From: an uncultured Bacteroidales bacterium | Lineage (GTDB): Bacteria; Bacteroidota; Bacteroidia; Bacteroidales; Paludibacteraceae | Assembly: GCA_900317745.1 (NCBI GenBank) | Contig: ONHW01000011.1 | Coordinates: 1 to 64,000 of the forward strand | Reading direction: 5' to 3' | Length of the DNA: 64,000 nt | In this document: one piece after another, positions 27,302 to 36,642 of the stretch | Layout of the letters: each line of letters opens with the position of its first letter | Position numbering within the stretch: the stretch's first letter is position 1 | Position numbers and translations under genes: made by a program | The notes under the pieces: model-generated | Seen by the model: the letters and a program-made list of their open reading frames with translations, nothing else | The model's database searches: none | What the model was told of the DNA's origin: nothing

Positions 27302-28117
27302 ATGAAAAGCGTTAACCGGATATTATTTGTAAGTCAGGAGATCAGTCCGTTTGTAGAGGAGCAGACCCCTGTCCGTTTGCTTAACCGCATGTTGCCTGAG
27401 ATCTGTCAGAGCAATGGCTATGAGACGCGCACGTTCATGCCCAAGTTCGGTGAGATCAACGAGCGCCGCCACCAGTTGCACGACGTGATACGATTGTCGG
27501 GAATGAATATGTCGATCGATGATGTCGATCATCCGTTGCTGATTAAGGTGGCAAGTATTCCTTCGGCACGTTTGCAGATATATTTCATTGACAACGAAGA
27601 TCTGTTCCAACGTCGTCGTGGCGTGAAAGATGCTTTTGGCGTCGAATATTCGGACAATGATGTTCGTACAATCTTCTTCAGCCGCGGTGTGCTTGAGACG
27701 ATAGAGAAACTTCGCTGGGCTCCGGGTCTGGTGCAATGCTCGGGTTGGATGTCAGCGCTTGTGCCTCTGTATGTGAAGAAGGCTTTCGGCGGTACACCGT
27801 TCTTTGCCGAATCAAAAGTAGTGGTGACTCTTGATGACAACGAGTACAGTTCGCCGTTCGGTTCGCATTTCAGCGAAAAACTATTGCTTGACGGCATACA
27901 GGGCATAGATGTCCGCACGATAGCCGATATGCCTGTCGGTTACGAGGAACTTATGCGTCTGGCGATAGATTATGCCGACGCAGTAATCATCACCACACCG
28001 AATCACAACACCCGACTGGTGAATTATGCCGAGAACAGAGGCAAATTCGTCCGGAACATGGTAGGTGCAGAGGCAGCCGATCATCTTGCCCTGTACAAAG
28101 AACTGCTTGAACAATAA
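27302..28117 (+). CDS. Glycogen/starch synthase, short Bacteroidota form
   Basis: 271 residues from the ATG at 27302 (MKSVNRILFVSQEISPFVEE). An ATG at 27269 would add 11 residues of leader-like sequence. Only the N-terminal GT5-type Rossmann domain is present (FVSQEISPFVEE, FMPKFGEINERRHQLHDV, IYFIDNEDLFQRR, VTLDDNEYSS). The C-terminal GT-B domain of classical GlgA is missing. This short form next to panC and a DUF4270 gene is a conserved Bacteroidota arrangement. Family assignment points to glycogen synthesis, but activity of the lone domain is not shown by the sequence. Confidence 0.88.
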   Translation: MKSVNRILFVSQEISPFVEEQTPVRLLNRMLPEICQSNGYETRTFMPKFGEINERRHQLHDVIRLSGMNMSIDDVDHPLLIKVASIPSARLQIYFIDNEDLFQRRRGVKDAFGVEYSDNDVRTIFFSRGVLETIEKLRWAPGLVQCSGWMSALVPLYVKKAFGGTPFFAESKVVVTLDDNEYSSPFGSHFSEKLLLDGIQGIDVRTIADMPVGYEELMRLAIDYADAVIITTPNHNTRLVNYAENRGKFVRNMVGAEAADHLALYKELLEQ

Positions 28118-28119
28118 CA

Positions 28120-29529
28120 ATGACACGTAAGATACAGATTGTATTTCTGCTATTGGCAAGTCTGCCGGTATTCTTTACTTCTTGCAAGGATGACGTGGTG
28201 TCAGCCGGAGCATCGCTGCTGGAGTCGGAAGACTCTATCATCGTTCGTGCCGATACATTCAGTTTGACCTCATGTATCGTGCAAGGCGGCGCTGTTACGG
28301 CTACGCCTGACTCGTTTTTGTTAGGCGAGTTGGACAGCAAGTACGGCCATCTGCACGCCGACCTTCTGACGCAGTTGGCTTGTCCGGTAGGATTTAAGTA
28401 CCCAGAGGGTGCGGAGTTGGACTCGGTGTGCCTGTTTATGTACTACCGTTGTGCGCAAGGCGACGGCAATGCTCCGCTGGCGGTGAACGTCTATGCGATG
28501 GATCGTGCAACGTTCTCGTACAGCGAGCCGCTGCGCAGCGATACGGCTATAGGTACATATTGCAGTCTGGAAGACTCCACGCGGATGCTGAATCACTCTG
28601 CGATCATTACTGCCAACCGATATACGGACAGCACGTATTATTCCCCCACGGGCACCTACCTGCCTACCGTGACGCTAAAGTTGAACGACAAGTGGGCGAA
28701 GAAAGTGTTCGCTGCCAACGATTTTTCGTCGCAAGAGGCGTTCAACCAGCAGATGAAAGGCGTATATATCACCACAGAGTTCGGTGGTTCGACACTACTG
28801 AACCTGTTGGATGTAAATGTGGGCGTGTATTACCATTTTTCGTACGTGCGTGCGGGTGTGGATACGATTAAGGAAGAGGATATGAAAGGTTTGTACGCCA
28901 ACCGTGAGGTCAGGCAGCTCAACCGCTATCAGTGGCAGGCGAGCGACCTGCATGCGCTGGAGCAGAACGCCGATACGAACTTTATCATCTCGCCGGCACA
29001 TATCTATACGCAGTTGTCGTTCCCAATGGCAGCGATGAAAGCAGCTATAACAAGTCATGTGGGCAGTCGCCGTCCGTACGTCAACCGCGCTCACCTTACT
29101 CTGCCGGTGCTTAACCACTATGACGGATCAGTGTCGAAGCAGACTCGTGACGATTGGGCTCAACCGGCGCAGAACATGCTGCTGGTGCGCAAGAGTGACC
29201 TGCCTAAATTGTTCAACGACGAGATAGTGCTGTCCGACAGTATAGCAATGTACGCCACCCTGCAATCGGTGACAGACACGCTGGATATAACCACCTATTC
29301 GTATGAGTTTGACCTGTCAACGCTGCTGACCAAACAGTTGCGTGAAGATAGGTTCGAGACGTTGGATATGTTGCTCGTGCCGGTCAGCCTGACGACAAGC
29401 GCAACCAATTCGTCAACGTATGCGGTGATAGATATAGACTACAACCAATCGCTGACAGCAACGGAGATCTACAGTGCCCAGCACCCGGAGCATAAGTTAG
29501 AATTGGAGGTAGTATATTCAGGTTTCTGA
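28120..29529 (+). CDS. DUF4270 lipoprotein
   Basis: 469 residues starting 2 bases after the preceding stop, so clearly cotranscribed. Signal peptide with lipobox FFTSC (Cys22) and a following KDDVVSAG, so it is an acidic-flanked lipoprotein likely on the outer membrane. The body is beta-rich without catalytic motifs and matches the DUF4270 family by its start, LGELDSKYG segment and end (HPEHKLELEVVYS). Its constant pairing with the short glycogen synthase in Bacteroidota is known, but the function is unknown. Confidence 0.88.
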   Translation: MTRKIQIVFLLLASLPVFFTSCKDDVVSAGASLLESEDSIIVRADTFSLTSCIVQGGAVTATPDSFLLGELDSKYGHLHADLLTQLACPVGFKYPEGAELDSVCLFMYYRCAQGDGNAPLAVNVYAMDRATFSYSEPLRSDTAIGTYCSLEDSTRMLNHSAIITANRYTDSTYYSPTGTYLPTVTLKLNDKWAKKVFAANDFSSQEAFNQQMKGVYITTEFGGSTLLNLLDVNVGVYYHFSYVRAGVDTIKEEDMKGLYANREVRQLNRYQWQASDLHALEQNADTNFIISPAHIYTQLSFPMAAMKAAITSHVGSRRPYVNRAHLTLPVLNHYDGSVSKQTRDDWAQPAQNMLLVRKSDLPKLFNDEIVLSDSIAMYATLQSVTDTLDITTYSYEFDLSTLLTKQLREDRFETLDMLLVPVSLTTSATNSSTYAVIDIDYNQSLTATEIYSAQHPEHKLELEVVYSGF

Positions 29530-29576
29530 TTCCATATAAATATTCGTTTAACTTGTTTTATTCGTGAGCGATTAAT

Positions 29577-30683
29577 ATGTCATTACAATGCGGTATAGTA
29601 GGATTGCCGAATGTAGGTAAATCCACTTTGTTCAACTGCCTGAGCAATGCGAAGGCTCAATCAGCCAATTTTCCATTTTGTACGATCGAACCCAACCTGG
29701 GCGTAATAACCGTTCCTGACGAGCGGTTGAACAAGTTGGGCGAGTTGTGTCACCCCGAGCGCGGCGTTATCCCTACCACGATGGAGATAGTGGATATAGC
29801 CGGTCTGGTGAAGGGCGCAAGCAACGGTGAGGGCTTGGGTAACAAGTTCCTCGCCAATATCCGTGAGACGGATGCTATCATTCATGTGCTGCGGTGCTTT
29901 GATGATGGCAATGTGATTCACGTGGACGGCAGTGTTGATCCTGTTCGTGACAAAGAGGTGATCGATGCCGAACTGCAACTCAAGGATCTGGAGACCATTG
30001 AGAGCCGGATACAGAAGATTGAGAAGCAGGTTCGCGTGGGTGGTGACAAGCAAGCGAAGGTGGCTCTGGAACTGTATATCCGCTATCGTGACGCGTTGTC
30101 GCAAGGCAAATCGGCACGTACGGTGGAGTTGCAGAACAAAGAAGAGGAACTGGCGGCACACGACCTGTTCCTGCTGACGAACAAACCTGTGCTGTACGTC
30201 TGCAACGTGGACGAAGGCTCGGCGGTCAGCGGCAATAAGTATGTTGAGCAGGTGCGCGAGGCGGTGAAAGATGAGCAGGCCGAGGTGCTGGTGGTGGCTG
30301 CGAAGATAGAGAGCGAGATAGCCGAACTGGAGACCTATGAGGAGCGACAGATGTTCCTTGAGGAGATCGGCCTGCAGGAGTCGGGTGTTAACCGGCTGAT
30401 CAAGGCTGCGTATGCGCTGCTTAACCTCCGCACGTTCCTGACCGCAGGTAGTGATGAGGTACGCGCGTGGACGTTCCGCGCGGGTGCGAAAGCTCCGCAA
30501 TGTGCCGGTGTGATCCATACGGATTTTGAGCGCGGGTTCATACGTGCCGAAGTGATCAAGTACGAGGACTTTATTGCCCTGGGTGGCGAGGCAGCGTGCC
30601 GCCAAGCCGGCAAACTCGCCGTGGAGGGCAAAGATTATGTGGTGCAGGACGGTGATATCATGCACTTCCTGTTCAATGTGTAA
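29577..30683 (+). CDS. ychF: Redox-regulated ATPase YchF (OLA1 family)
   Basis: 368 residues. GTPase-fold motifs with ATP preference: G1 [38 protein letters not shown], a coiled-coil insert about 130-200, and a C-terminal TGS domain ([20 protein letters not shown] ... [17 protein letters not shown]). The usual NKxD is replaced, as in all YchF. It is a ribosome-associated ATPase involved in stress control of translation. Confidence 0.97.
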   Translation: MSLQCGIVGLPNVGKSTLFNCLSNAKAQSANFPFCTIEPNLGVITVPDERLNKLGELCHPERGVIPTTMEIVDIAGLVKGASNGEGLGNKFLANIRETDAIIHVLRCFDDGNVIHVDGSVDPVRDKEVIDAELQLKDLETIESRIQKIEKQVRVGGDKQAKVALELYIRYRDALSQGKSARTVELQNKEEELAAHDLFLLTNKPVLYVCNVDEGSAVSGNKYVEQVREAVKDEQAEVLVVAAKIESEIAELETYEERQMFLEEIGLQESGVNRLIKAAYALLNLRTFLTAGSDEVRAWTFRAGAKAPQCAGVIHTDFERGFIRAEVIKYEDFIALGGEAACRQAGKLAVEGKDYVVQDGDIMHFLFNV

Positions 30684-30685
30684 TC

Positions 30686-31693
30686 ATGGATAAGATTTTA
30701 GCATATTGTTTGTCAAACCCGTATCTGCTGGCAGCGATGCTGGTTGTGGGTCTGGTGCTGCTGGTGAAGGGAGCAGATTGGCTGGTGGACGGAGCGTCCG
30801 CCATTGCCAAGCGCTTTGGTATAAGCGACCTGGTGATAGGCTTGACAGTAGTGGCGTTCGGCACGTCAATGCCGGAGTTTGTGGTGAACATGGTGTCGGT
30901 AGCCGAGGGGTCAACCGATCTGGCTATAACGAACATCCTTGGTTCGAATATCATTAACACGTTTGTTATCCTGGGTGTAACGGCGCTGATCTATCCTGTC
31001 ACCTCGCAGCGGCGTTCGCGTAACTTCGATATACCGTTGTCAATCATTGCCGGTGTGCTGGTGTTTGCATGCGTGGCAGTGCATTCACCGTTTGGCGAAG
31101 TGTGTCCGGGTATATCGCGCATGGGCGGAATCATCCTGCTGGTGCTGTTCGCCTATTTTCTGTTCAATACGTTCCGCCACGCCAAGGATCATCCTGAAGA
31201 GGTCGGCGACAGCGAAAGCGCAGCCAAACCTGTAGGCTTGTTTGCGGCTATCCTGCTGGTGCTGGTCGGTTTGGCAGGGCTGGTGATAGGCGGTGAGATG
31301 ATTGTGAAGTCAGCTGTGCAGATCGCTACCAATCTGGGCGTGTCGGAGGCTATTATCGGTCTAACGGTAGTAGCGCTGGGTACCTCGCTGCCCGAACTGG
31401 CTACCTCAGCCATGGCTGCCTTCAAGCATAACTCGGATATAGCCCTGGGCAACGTGATAGGCTCGAATATCTTCAACGTGTTCTTTGTGCTTGCCACCAG
31501 TGCGATCGTTCGTCCGCTGCCGTCGTACGATGGTATAGTGCTGGATGCCTGGACGGCTGCTGTGGGCAGTATGTTGGTTTGGCTGTTTGTCAAGACGAAC
31601 AAACAGCGCCAGATCAAGCGCTGGGGTGGAGCTGTGCTGCTAATCGTGTATGCCGGCTACCTCACCTACAGGCTGCTGCCCTACCTGCAATAA
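30686..31693 (+). CDS. Calcium/sodium antiporter (CaCA family)
   Basis: 335 residues with about ten membrane segments and the two inverted alpha-repeats of the family: VVAFGTSMPEFVVNMVSV followed by NILGSNIIN, and VVALGTSLPELATSAMAAF followed by GNVIGSNIFN. It exchanges Na+ or H+ for Ca2+ at the inner membrane. It starts 2 bases after ychF, so the two are cotranscribed. It matches YrbG-type proteins in length. Confidence 0.93.
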   Translation: MDKILAYCLSNPYLLAAMLVVGLVLLVKGADWLVDGASAIAKRFGISDLVIGLTVVAFGTSMPEFVVNMVSVAEGSTDLAITNILGSNIINTFVILGVTALIYPVTSQRRSRNFDIPLSIIAGVLVFACVAVHSPFGEVCPGISRMGGIILLVLFAYFLFNTFRHAKDHPEEVGDSESAAKPVGLFAAILLVLVGLAGLVIGGEMIVKSAVQIATNLGVSEAIIGLTVVALGTSLPELATSAMAAFKHNSDIALGNVIGSNIFNVFFVLATSAIVRPLPSYDGIVLDAWTAAVGSMLVWLFVKTNKQRQIKRWGGAVLLIVYAGYLTYRLLPYLQ

Positions 31694-31745
31694 GTCTATT
31701 GGAGTTGACAAAAAACAGGTTGTCGGACATTTTTCTGTCCGAAAA

Positions 31746-31777
31746 TTTGCAAATACGGAATATATTTTGTACCTTTG
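31746..31777 (+). promoter_or_regulatory. rpsP promoter
   Basis: TTTG at 31746-31749, 20 bases, TACCTTTG at 31770-31777, 86 bases before the ATG at 31864. Confidence 0.75.
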
Positions 31778-31863
31778 TCCGCTTTTTCGAGTAAGAAGCA
31801 CGACCATATTTATTAACCCGGGCAGGCGATACGAGTTATCGTAGCCCACAAATCAACAAACAA

Positions 31864-32412
31864 ATGGCAACAAAAATTCGTTTGGCACGTCATGGTCACA
31901 AGGACTATGCATACTACCACATTGTAGTAGCCGACAGCCGTTCACCGCGTGACGGCAAGATCATTGAGCGTCTTGGCTCGTACAACCCTAACACCAATCC
32001 TGCAACGGTCGATCTGAACTTCGAGCGTGCGCTGCATTGGGTAAACGTAGGTGCTCAGCCTACCGACACTGCTCGTTACCTGCTGTCAGGTGAGGGTGTT
32101 CTGCTGATGAAACACCTGCAGGGTGGCGTTAAGAAGGGCGCTTTCAGCGAGGCTGAGGCTCAGAAGCGTTTCGACGCATGGAAGGCTCAGAAGGATGCCA
32201 AGTTCGGTAAGATCGGACGCGAGGAGGCTGACAAGAAAGCCAAAGCTGCAAAGGATCTGCTTGCACAAGAGGTAGAGACCAACAAGGCTAAGGCTGCTGC
32301 TCTCGCCAAGAAGCGCGCTGAGGCTGCTGAGGCTCTGGCTGCCGCTGCTGTGGAGGCTGCCAAGGAATCTGCCGAGGCTACCCAAGAGGCTACCGAGGCT
32401 GCTGCAGAGTAA
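31864..32412 (+). CDS. rpsP: 30S ribosomal protein S16 with long alanine/glutamate/lysine tail
   Basis: 182 residues. Residues 1-80 are S16 ([40 protein letters not shown]). The remaining 100 residues are low-complexity Ala, Glu and Lys ([33 protein letters not shown], ending TEAAAE), likely one long helix. S16 is about 80-90 residues in most bacteria. Extended S16 is typical of Bacteroidota, where the tail is of unknown use. It has its own promoter and terminator. Confidence 0.96.
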   Translation: MATKIRLARHGHKDYAYYHIVVADSRSPRDGKIIERLGSYNPNTNPATVDLNFERALHWVNVGAQPTDTARYLLSGEGVLLMKHLQGGVKKGAFSEAEAQKRFDAWKAQKDAKFGKIGREEADKKAKAAKDLLAQEVETNKAKAAALAKKRAEAAEALAAAAVEAAKESAEATQEATEAAAE

Positions 32413-32432
32413 GCAACTGTATGCTCCGCCGG

Positions 32433-32471
32433 GGTGGTGTGCCAGAAGTGGCGCGCCACCTTGCTTTTTTT
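32433..32471 (+). terminator. rpsP terminator
   Basis: GGTGGTGTGCC, six-base loop, GGCGCGCCACC (two G-U pairs), then TTGCTTTTTTT. Strong intrinsic terminator 20 bases after the rpsP stop. Confidence 0.85.
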
Positions 32472-32472
32472 C

Positions 32473-32578
32473 TGTACGGATCACACGGATCACACGGAAC
32501 GGTAGGTTCTGTACGGATTGCACGGATCAAACGGAGCAAACTCTTCAAACTCTCAAACTTTTCAAACTTCAAACTCAT
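32473..32578 (+). repeat. CACGGAT micro-repeat and CAAACT array before the GT2 gene
   Basis: ACGGATCACACGGATCACAC (32476 onward) and a second ACGGATTGCACGGATCAAAC (32515 onward) are of the kind seen at 7430-7660. They are followed by CAAACTCTTCAAACTCTC-type units up to the GT2 start codon. Confidence 0.7.
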
Positions 32579-32581
32579 CTA

Positions 32582-33421
32582 ATGCCCCACCTGCTGAACA
32601 TATCAATTGTGCTGTACAACACGCCTGCTGAGGAGTGGCAACCTCTGGTGCAGGAGTTGCTGCGCTCTGCCTGTGTGCACAGGATCTATCTGGTGGACAA
32701 CTCGCCGGAACCGATCAGCGCGGAGTTGGTGCGACCGCTGACTGCTGCTGCCAATCAAACGGCGGAACGCGTGCAGGTGATGGCTACGGGTAAGAACCTC
32801 GGTTACGGTGCTGCGCACAACAAGGCTATACGCGAGACGATCTACGACGATCTACCCTACCACCTGGTGATCAACTCCGATATACAGGTCACCGCCGAGG
32901 CGATTGACAATCTGCTGGCAGTCATGCAGGCTAACCCGCTGATAGGGCAGTTGCTGCCACGCGTGGTGGACAGTGAGGGTAGGGAGCAGTACGTGTGCAA
33001 ACTGCTGCCCACGCCGATGGATCTTATCCGCCGTGTGGTGCTCGGCAGGCATATCGAATCCAGCGCACGCAACGCACGCTTCGAACTGCGGCAACTGGAT
33101 CACTCCAAGCCAATCAACGCGCCCTATCTGTCCGGCTGTTTTATGCTGCTGCGCACGGAGGCACTGCTGAAAGCGGGGCTGTTCGACGAGCGGTTCTTCA
33201 TGTACCCTGAGGATATCGATCTGACACGGCGCATTCACCGCGACTACTTGACCTTATATTACCCTTCGGAAACAATAGTTCATGCTCACCGCAAGGCATC
33301 GTACCATAGTCCGCGGATGTTTGTTATTCATGCCGCGAACATAGTACGATACTTCTGCAAGTGGGGGTGGCTGTTCGATGCCGAACGCCGGCAGATGAAT
33401 CTTACAACGCTGCCAACGTAG
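32582..33421 (+). CDS. Glycosyltransferase family 2 (rhamnosyltransferase-like)
   Basis: 279 residues. GT-A fold features: ISIVLYNTP start, YLVDNSPEP, GYGAAHNKAI, the DXD-like NSDIQV (nucleotide-sugar metal site), SGCFMLLRTEALLKAGLFDE and FMYPEDIDLTRRI. It transfers a sugar from a nucleotide donor to a cell-envelope glycan. The acceptor cannot be told. It resembles RfbF/WsaF-type rhamnosyltransferases. Its last 20 bases overlap the end of the convergent pepD paralogue. Confidence 0.88.
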   Translation: MPHLLNISIVLYNTPAEEWQPLVQELLRSACVHRIYLVDNSPEPISAELVRPLTAAANQTAERVQVMATGKNLGYGAAHNKAIRETIYDDLPYHLVINSDIQVTAEAIDNLLAVMQANPLIGQLLPRVVDSEGREQYVCKLLPTPMDLIRRVVLGRHIESSARNARFELRQLDHSKPINAPYLSGCFMLLRTEALLKAGLFDERFFMYPEDIDLTRRIHRDYLTLYYPSETIVHAHRKASYHSPRMFVIHAANIVRYFCKWGWLFDAERRQMNLTTLPT

Positions 33422-34859
33422 CTTTGAGCCACTGCCAGGTCTTGGCGGTGGAACTGATACTTAGTCTTTCTTTGGGTGAATGTACGTCGTACATCTGCGG
33501 TCCGACGCTCACCATATCCATATCCGGGTAGCGGGTCAGGAATAGTCCGCACTCAAGTCCGGCGTGTATAGCCAGCACGTTCGGTTCGGTTTTGTACAAC
33601 TGTTTGTAGGTAGCCACTATCGTGTCGAGCAGCGGCGAGTTGACGTTCGGTGCCCAACCCGGGTAGCCGTCGCCATGCGTCACTTCGTCGCAGGCGATCG
33701 ATAGTGCGTACTCCACGTGGCGTTTGATCTGATGTTTCTGTGCCTCTATCGACGAGCGTTGCGAGGTGTTGATCTCGATGTACGGCCGTCCGTCGGCTTC
33801 GGCGCGTGTATGCACGGAGGCAAGGTTGGTAGATGTCTCCACCAGGTCGGGTATGTCGGCACTCATGCGGATCATCCCGTGCGGGCAGGTGGTGAGTGTA
33901 GCCAGCAAGCGTGATGTATCCTTGAGGCTCATCACCTCCTGCGGCAGCGCAGCGGTCTGCATCTCGCAGCGGATGTTCTGGTTGTTGGTCTGATAGACCG
34001 CCTCGACCTGTGCTGCGCGATCGTTGAACAGCACGCGCAGACGCTCGCGGTCGGCGAATGGCACGCATACCAGTGCTTCCGCCTCGCGCGCAATGGCGTT
34101 CCTGAGATTGCCGCCGTGGATGGTGGCGAGGTACATGTCCGTCGAGTCGAAGATCTCCGTCAGGAAGTATGCGAGTACCTTGTTGGCGTTGGCGCGACCT
34201 TTGTTGATGTCTTCTCCGGAGTGTCCGCCGGGCAGTCCGTCCACGCGCAACTTGAGCGCCAGCCACTTGCCTGCGGGCAACTGTTCGGGCGTGTAGTGCA
34301 TTTTGCCGAGACTGTCTATACCGCCCGCGCAACCGATGCAGATGTGCCCATCGTCTTCGTTGTCCAGATTAATCAGTTTTCTGCCGCGCAATATACCTTC
34401 CTGCAGCCGGTCGGCACCTGTCAGGCCGGTCTCTTCATCCACGGTGAACAGTGCTTCCAGTGCCGGGTGCTTGACGTCAGGTGCGGTCAGTGCCGCCAGT
34501 GCCATAGCCATGCCTATACCGTCGTCTGCACCCAGAGTGGTGCCTTTGGCGTGCATCCAGTCGCCCTCAACAACGGTCTGTATAGGATCGTTCATAAAGT
34601 CAATGGTGCAGTCGGCATCTTTCTCGCACACCATATCCTGGTGCGCCTGCAGGATAACAGCCGGATGATCCTCATATCCCGGTGTGGCAGGCACGCGCAT
34701 CACAACGTTCATTGCCTGGTCGGTTACACACTCTATGCCATGTGCGGCAGCAAAATCCTGCAGCCAACGGCTGATTCGCTCCTCGTGCTTCGACGGACGG
34801 GGAACCTGATTGATTTGGGCGAAGATATCAAATACTTCTTTGGGTTCGATGTTTGTCAT
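33402..34859 (-). CDS. pepD: Aminoacyl-histidine dipeptidase (M20C), second copy
   Basis: 485 residues, same length as the copy at 17281-18738, with the same metal-site segments: QAHQDMVCEKD, ADDGIGMAMAL, DEETGLTGAD, GGHSGEDIN and a C-terminal HAGLECGLF. It is clearly diverged from the first copy rather than a recent duplicate. Cytosolic dipeptidase. The 3' end overlaps the GT2 gene by 20 bases. Upstream, separated by a spacer with a 20-base palindrome, lies a secreted C69 peptidase, so peptide use may link the two. Confidence 0.94.
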   Translation of the reverse strand: MTNIEPKEVFDIFAQINQVPRPSKHEERISRWLQDFAAAHGIECVTDQAMNVVMRVPATPGYEDHPAVILQAHQDMVCEKDADCTIDFMNDPIQTVVEGDWMHAKGTTLGADDGIGMAMALAALTAPDVKHPALEALFTVDEETGLTGADRLQEGILRGRKLINLDNEDDGHICIGCAGGIDSLGKMHYTPEQLPAGKWLALKLRVDGLPGGHSGEDINKGRANANKVLAYFLTEIFDSTDMYLATIHGGNLRNAIAREAEALVCVPFADRERLRVLFNDRAAQVEAVYQTNNQNIRCEMQTAALPQEVMSLKDTSRLLATLTTCPHGMIRMSADIPDLVETSTNLASVHTRAEADGRPYIEINTSQRSSIEAQKHQIKRHVEYALSIACDEVTHGDGYPGWAPNVNSPLLDTIVATYKQLYKTEPNVLAIHAGLECGLFLTRYPDMDMVSVGPQMYDVHSPKERLSISSTAKTWQWLKATLAAL

Positions 34860-34876
34860 ACGTATGTTGTTTTTGT

Positions 34877-34896
34877 ATCAGCCAAGTATGGCTGAT
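34877..34896. repeat. 20-base palindrome, isolated copy
   Basis: ATCAGCCAAGTATGGCTGAT, with 8-base arms around four central bases, fills most of the 43-base gap between the C69 peptidase stop and the second pepD start. The same arms occur three times at 52160-52261. Confidence 0.8.
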
Positions 34897-34902
34897 TGTG
34901 GA

Positions 34903-36570
34903 TTACTCATGCAGTGTCTCGGGTGCTATGGTGCGCAGGAACTGTTCGGGGAACGCCGGACGGTTAGGCATTGTCGGCTCACCGTAGGCGTTACGCAGGA
35001 ACTGTCCGTTCTCCACCTTGCGCTCCTGACCGTCAATGTACTTGGTGATCAGATAGATGTACAGATCTTTCCACTCCTGCACTACCTCTTGTGCCTGCTT
35101 GCAGGAGTAGGATGTCAGCAGTTTGCGTGCATCGGCTTCGGTCAGTGCTGCCACCTCGCGGTCGATAGCATCCACCTGGGCGTTGAAGCGGTCGTCCCAC
35201 GCCGACTGCAGCGTGCGTATCTCCGGCAGTATGCGCTCGTACTTCTCGTAGGCTTTGTTGGCTACGAGGTTGAATGCCCACCACGCTGAGGTAGGCGAGT
35301 AGGTATAGAGGTCGCCGTTGCCCTTCTGCATGCACTCCGGCACGGCGGTTATGCGGCTATACATGGGCACATATACGTTCGTGGCTGCATCATCCACGCC
35401 GAACCAGAATATACCTCCGGCAGGTTTGTTGCCGCGCATCTGGCTGACGAACGACCATGCTGTCTGCTGTGTGGCAGTCGGGCGCTGGTACCAGTAGGCT
35501 ACACTGTCCAACTCGAACTTCAGTCCGCCGTAGCGCAGCTTGCTGTGCCACGGACCGGAAGCTACGCCCTGGGTGATATCCAGCGGTGTACCCTCGTACT
35601 GGTCGCGCATGCAGTCCTTGATCTCCTGCGCACTCACCTTGTGATCCGGACGTATATACAGCGGCATAGCCTCACCTGCATCCTTACCGCCGGTGGCAAG
35701 GTAGGTCTGACCCGAGGCGAACGGCAGGTAACGATCCATGTCGCTGCTGAAGTGGCGGTAGAAACTCCACACGCGTGCTTCACAGGCGAGCAGGCCCGAG
35801 AAATCGTACGGGTTGAATGCCTTCTGGAACGAGAACTCCGAGTCTTTGCCCTCGAATAGCCCTTTCTTTCTCGCAAACTGTATGATATCTGCGGAGTAGA
35901 GTACGTCGCCCATATCCACGTAACCTGTCTTCTTGGCTTTGCGTGCCGCGGCTTTGGTGGGTGCGGGTATACCTTGCGTGCGTGCCTGATTGGCATGTGC
36001 GGCTATGCAGTCGTCGGGTATGCGCGTGGCTACCCATACGGCACCTTTCTCGCCTGGACCGCGACCGATCATATCCATTATCCATATCTCGTTCGGGTCG
36101 CCGAACGAGAACGACTCGCCCTCGCTGGCGTAGCCGTATTCGCGAACGAGCGATGTTACGCACTCGATAGCCTCGCGCGCCGTTGAACAACGTTCCAGAG
36201 CAATGTATATCAGGCTGCCGTAGTCTATACCTACGGTGTCGTACAACTCTTCGCGTCCGCCCCAGGTGGTCTCACCGATGGTCAGCTGGTGCTCGTTGGT
36301 GTTGCCTACCACGCTGTACGTGTGTGCCACCTCGGGTATCGAACCCAGAGGCTTACCGGTGTCCCACTCTTTGATAGCACGCACCGAACCTTGCGGATGG
36401 TCGGCTGCAGGCTGAAAATGCAGATAACCGTAGAATGAATACGAGTCGGCTGCGTACGAGATGATCGTACTGCCGTCAACTGACGCGTTTTTGCCTACCA
36501 GGAAATTTGTGCAGGCAAACGCAGTTGTCCATGCGGCGACTAACACGCCGAGTGTAAAAAGTTTCTTCAT
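34903..36570 (-). CDS. Secreted C69-family dipeptidase
   Basis: 555 residues. N-terminal segment of 19 residues followed by CTNFLVGKNAS: removal of the leader exposes Cys20 as the N-terminal nucleophile, as in peptidase family C69/U34. Further family segments are ISYAADSY, GNTNEHQLTIGETTWGGRE, EYGYASEGESFSFGDPNEIW and WVATRIPDDCIAAHANQART. It is a dipeptidase in periplasm or at the surface. It lies upstream of a cytosolic dipeptidase on the same strand. Confidence 0.93.
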   Translation of the reverse strand: MKKLFTLGVLVAAWTTAFACTNFLVGKNASVDGSTIISYAADSYSFYGYLHFQPAADHPQGSVRAIKEWDTGKPLGSIPEVAHTYSVVGNTNEHQLTIGETTWGGREELYDTVGIDYGSLIYIALERCSTAREAIECVTSLVREYGYASEGESFSFGDPNEIWIMDMIGRGPGEKGAVWVATRIPDDCIAAHANQARTQGIPAPTKAAARKAKKTGYVDMGDVLYSADIIQFARKKGLFEGKDSEFSFQKAFNPYDFSGLLACEARVWSFYRHFSSDMDRYLPFASGQTYLATGGKDAGEAMPLYIRPDHKVSAQEIKDCMRDQYEGTPLDITQGVASGPWHSKLRYGGLKFELDSVAYWYQRPTATQQTAWSFVSQMRGNKPAGGIFWFGVDDAATNVYVPMYSRITAVPECMQKGNGDLYTYSPTSAWWAFNLVANKAYEKYERILPEIRTLQSAWDDRFNAQVDAIDREVAALTEADARKLLTSYSCKQAQEVVQEWKDLYIYLITKYIDGQERKVENGQFLRNAYGEPTMPNRPAFPEQFLRTIAPETLHE

Positions 36571-36573
36571 ATT

Positions 36574-36640
36574 ATTTCAAATTTCAAATCCCTCAACTCT
36601 CAACTTCTCTCCCCTTTGAGAGGGGAGCCGGAGGGGTGTC
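36574..36640. repeat. Short-unit spacer with G/C hairpin
   Basis: Between the C69 and MATE genes: ATTTCAAATTTCAAATCCC and CTCAACTCTCAACTTCTC heptamer-like steps, then CTCCCCTTTGAGAGGGGAG, a compact hairpin. The spacer may end the MATE transcript. Confidence 0.55.
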
Positions 36641-36642
36641 CC

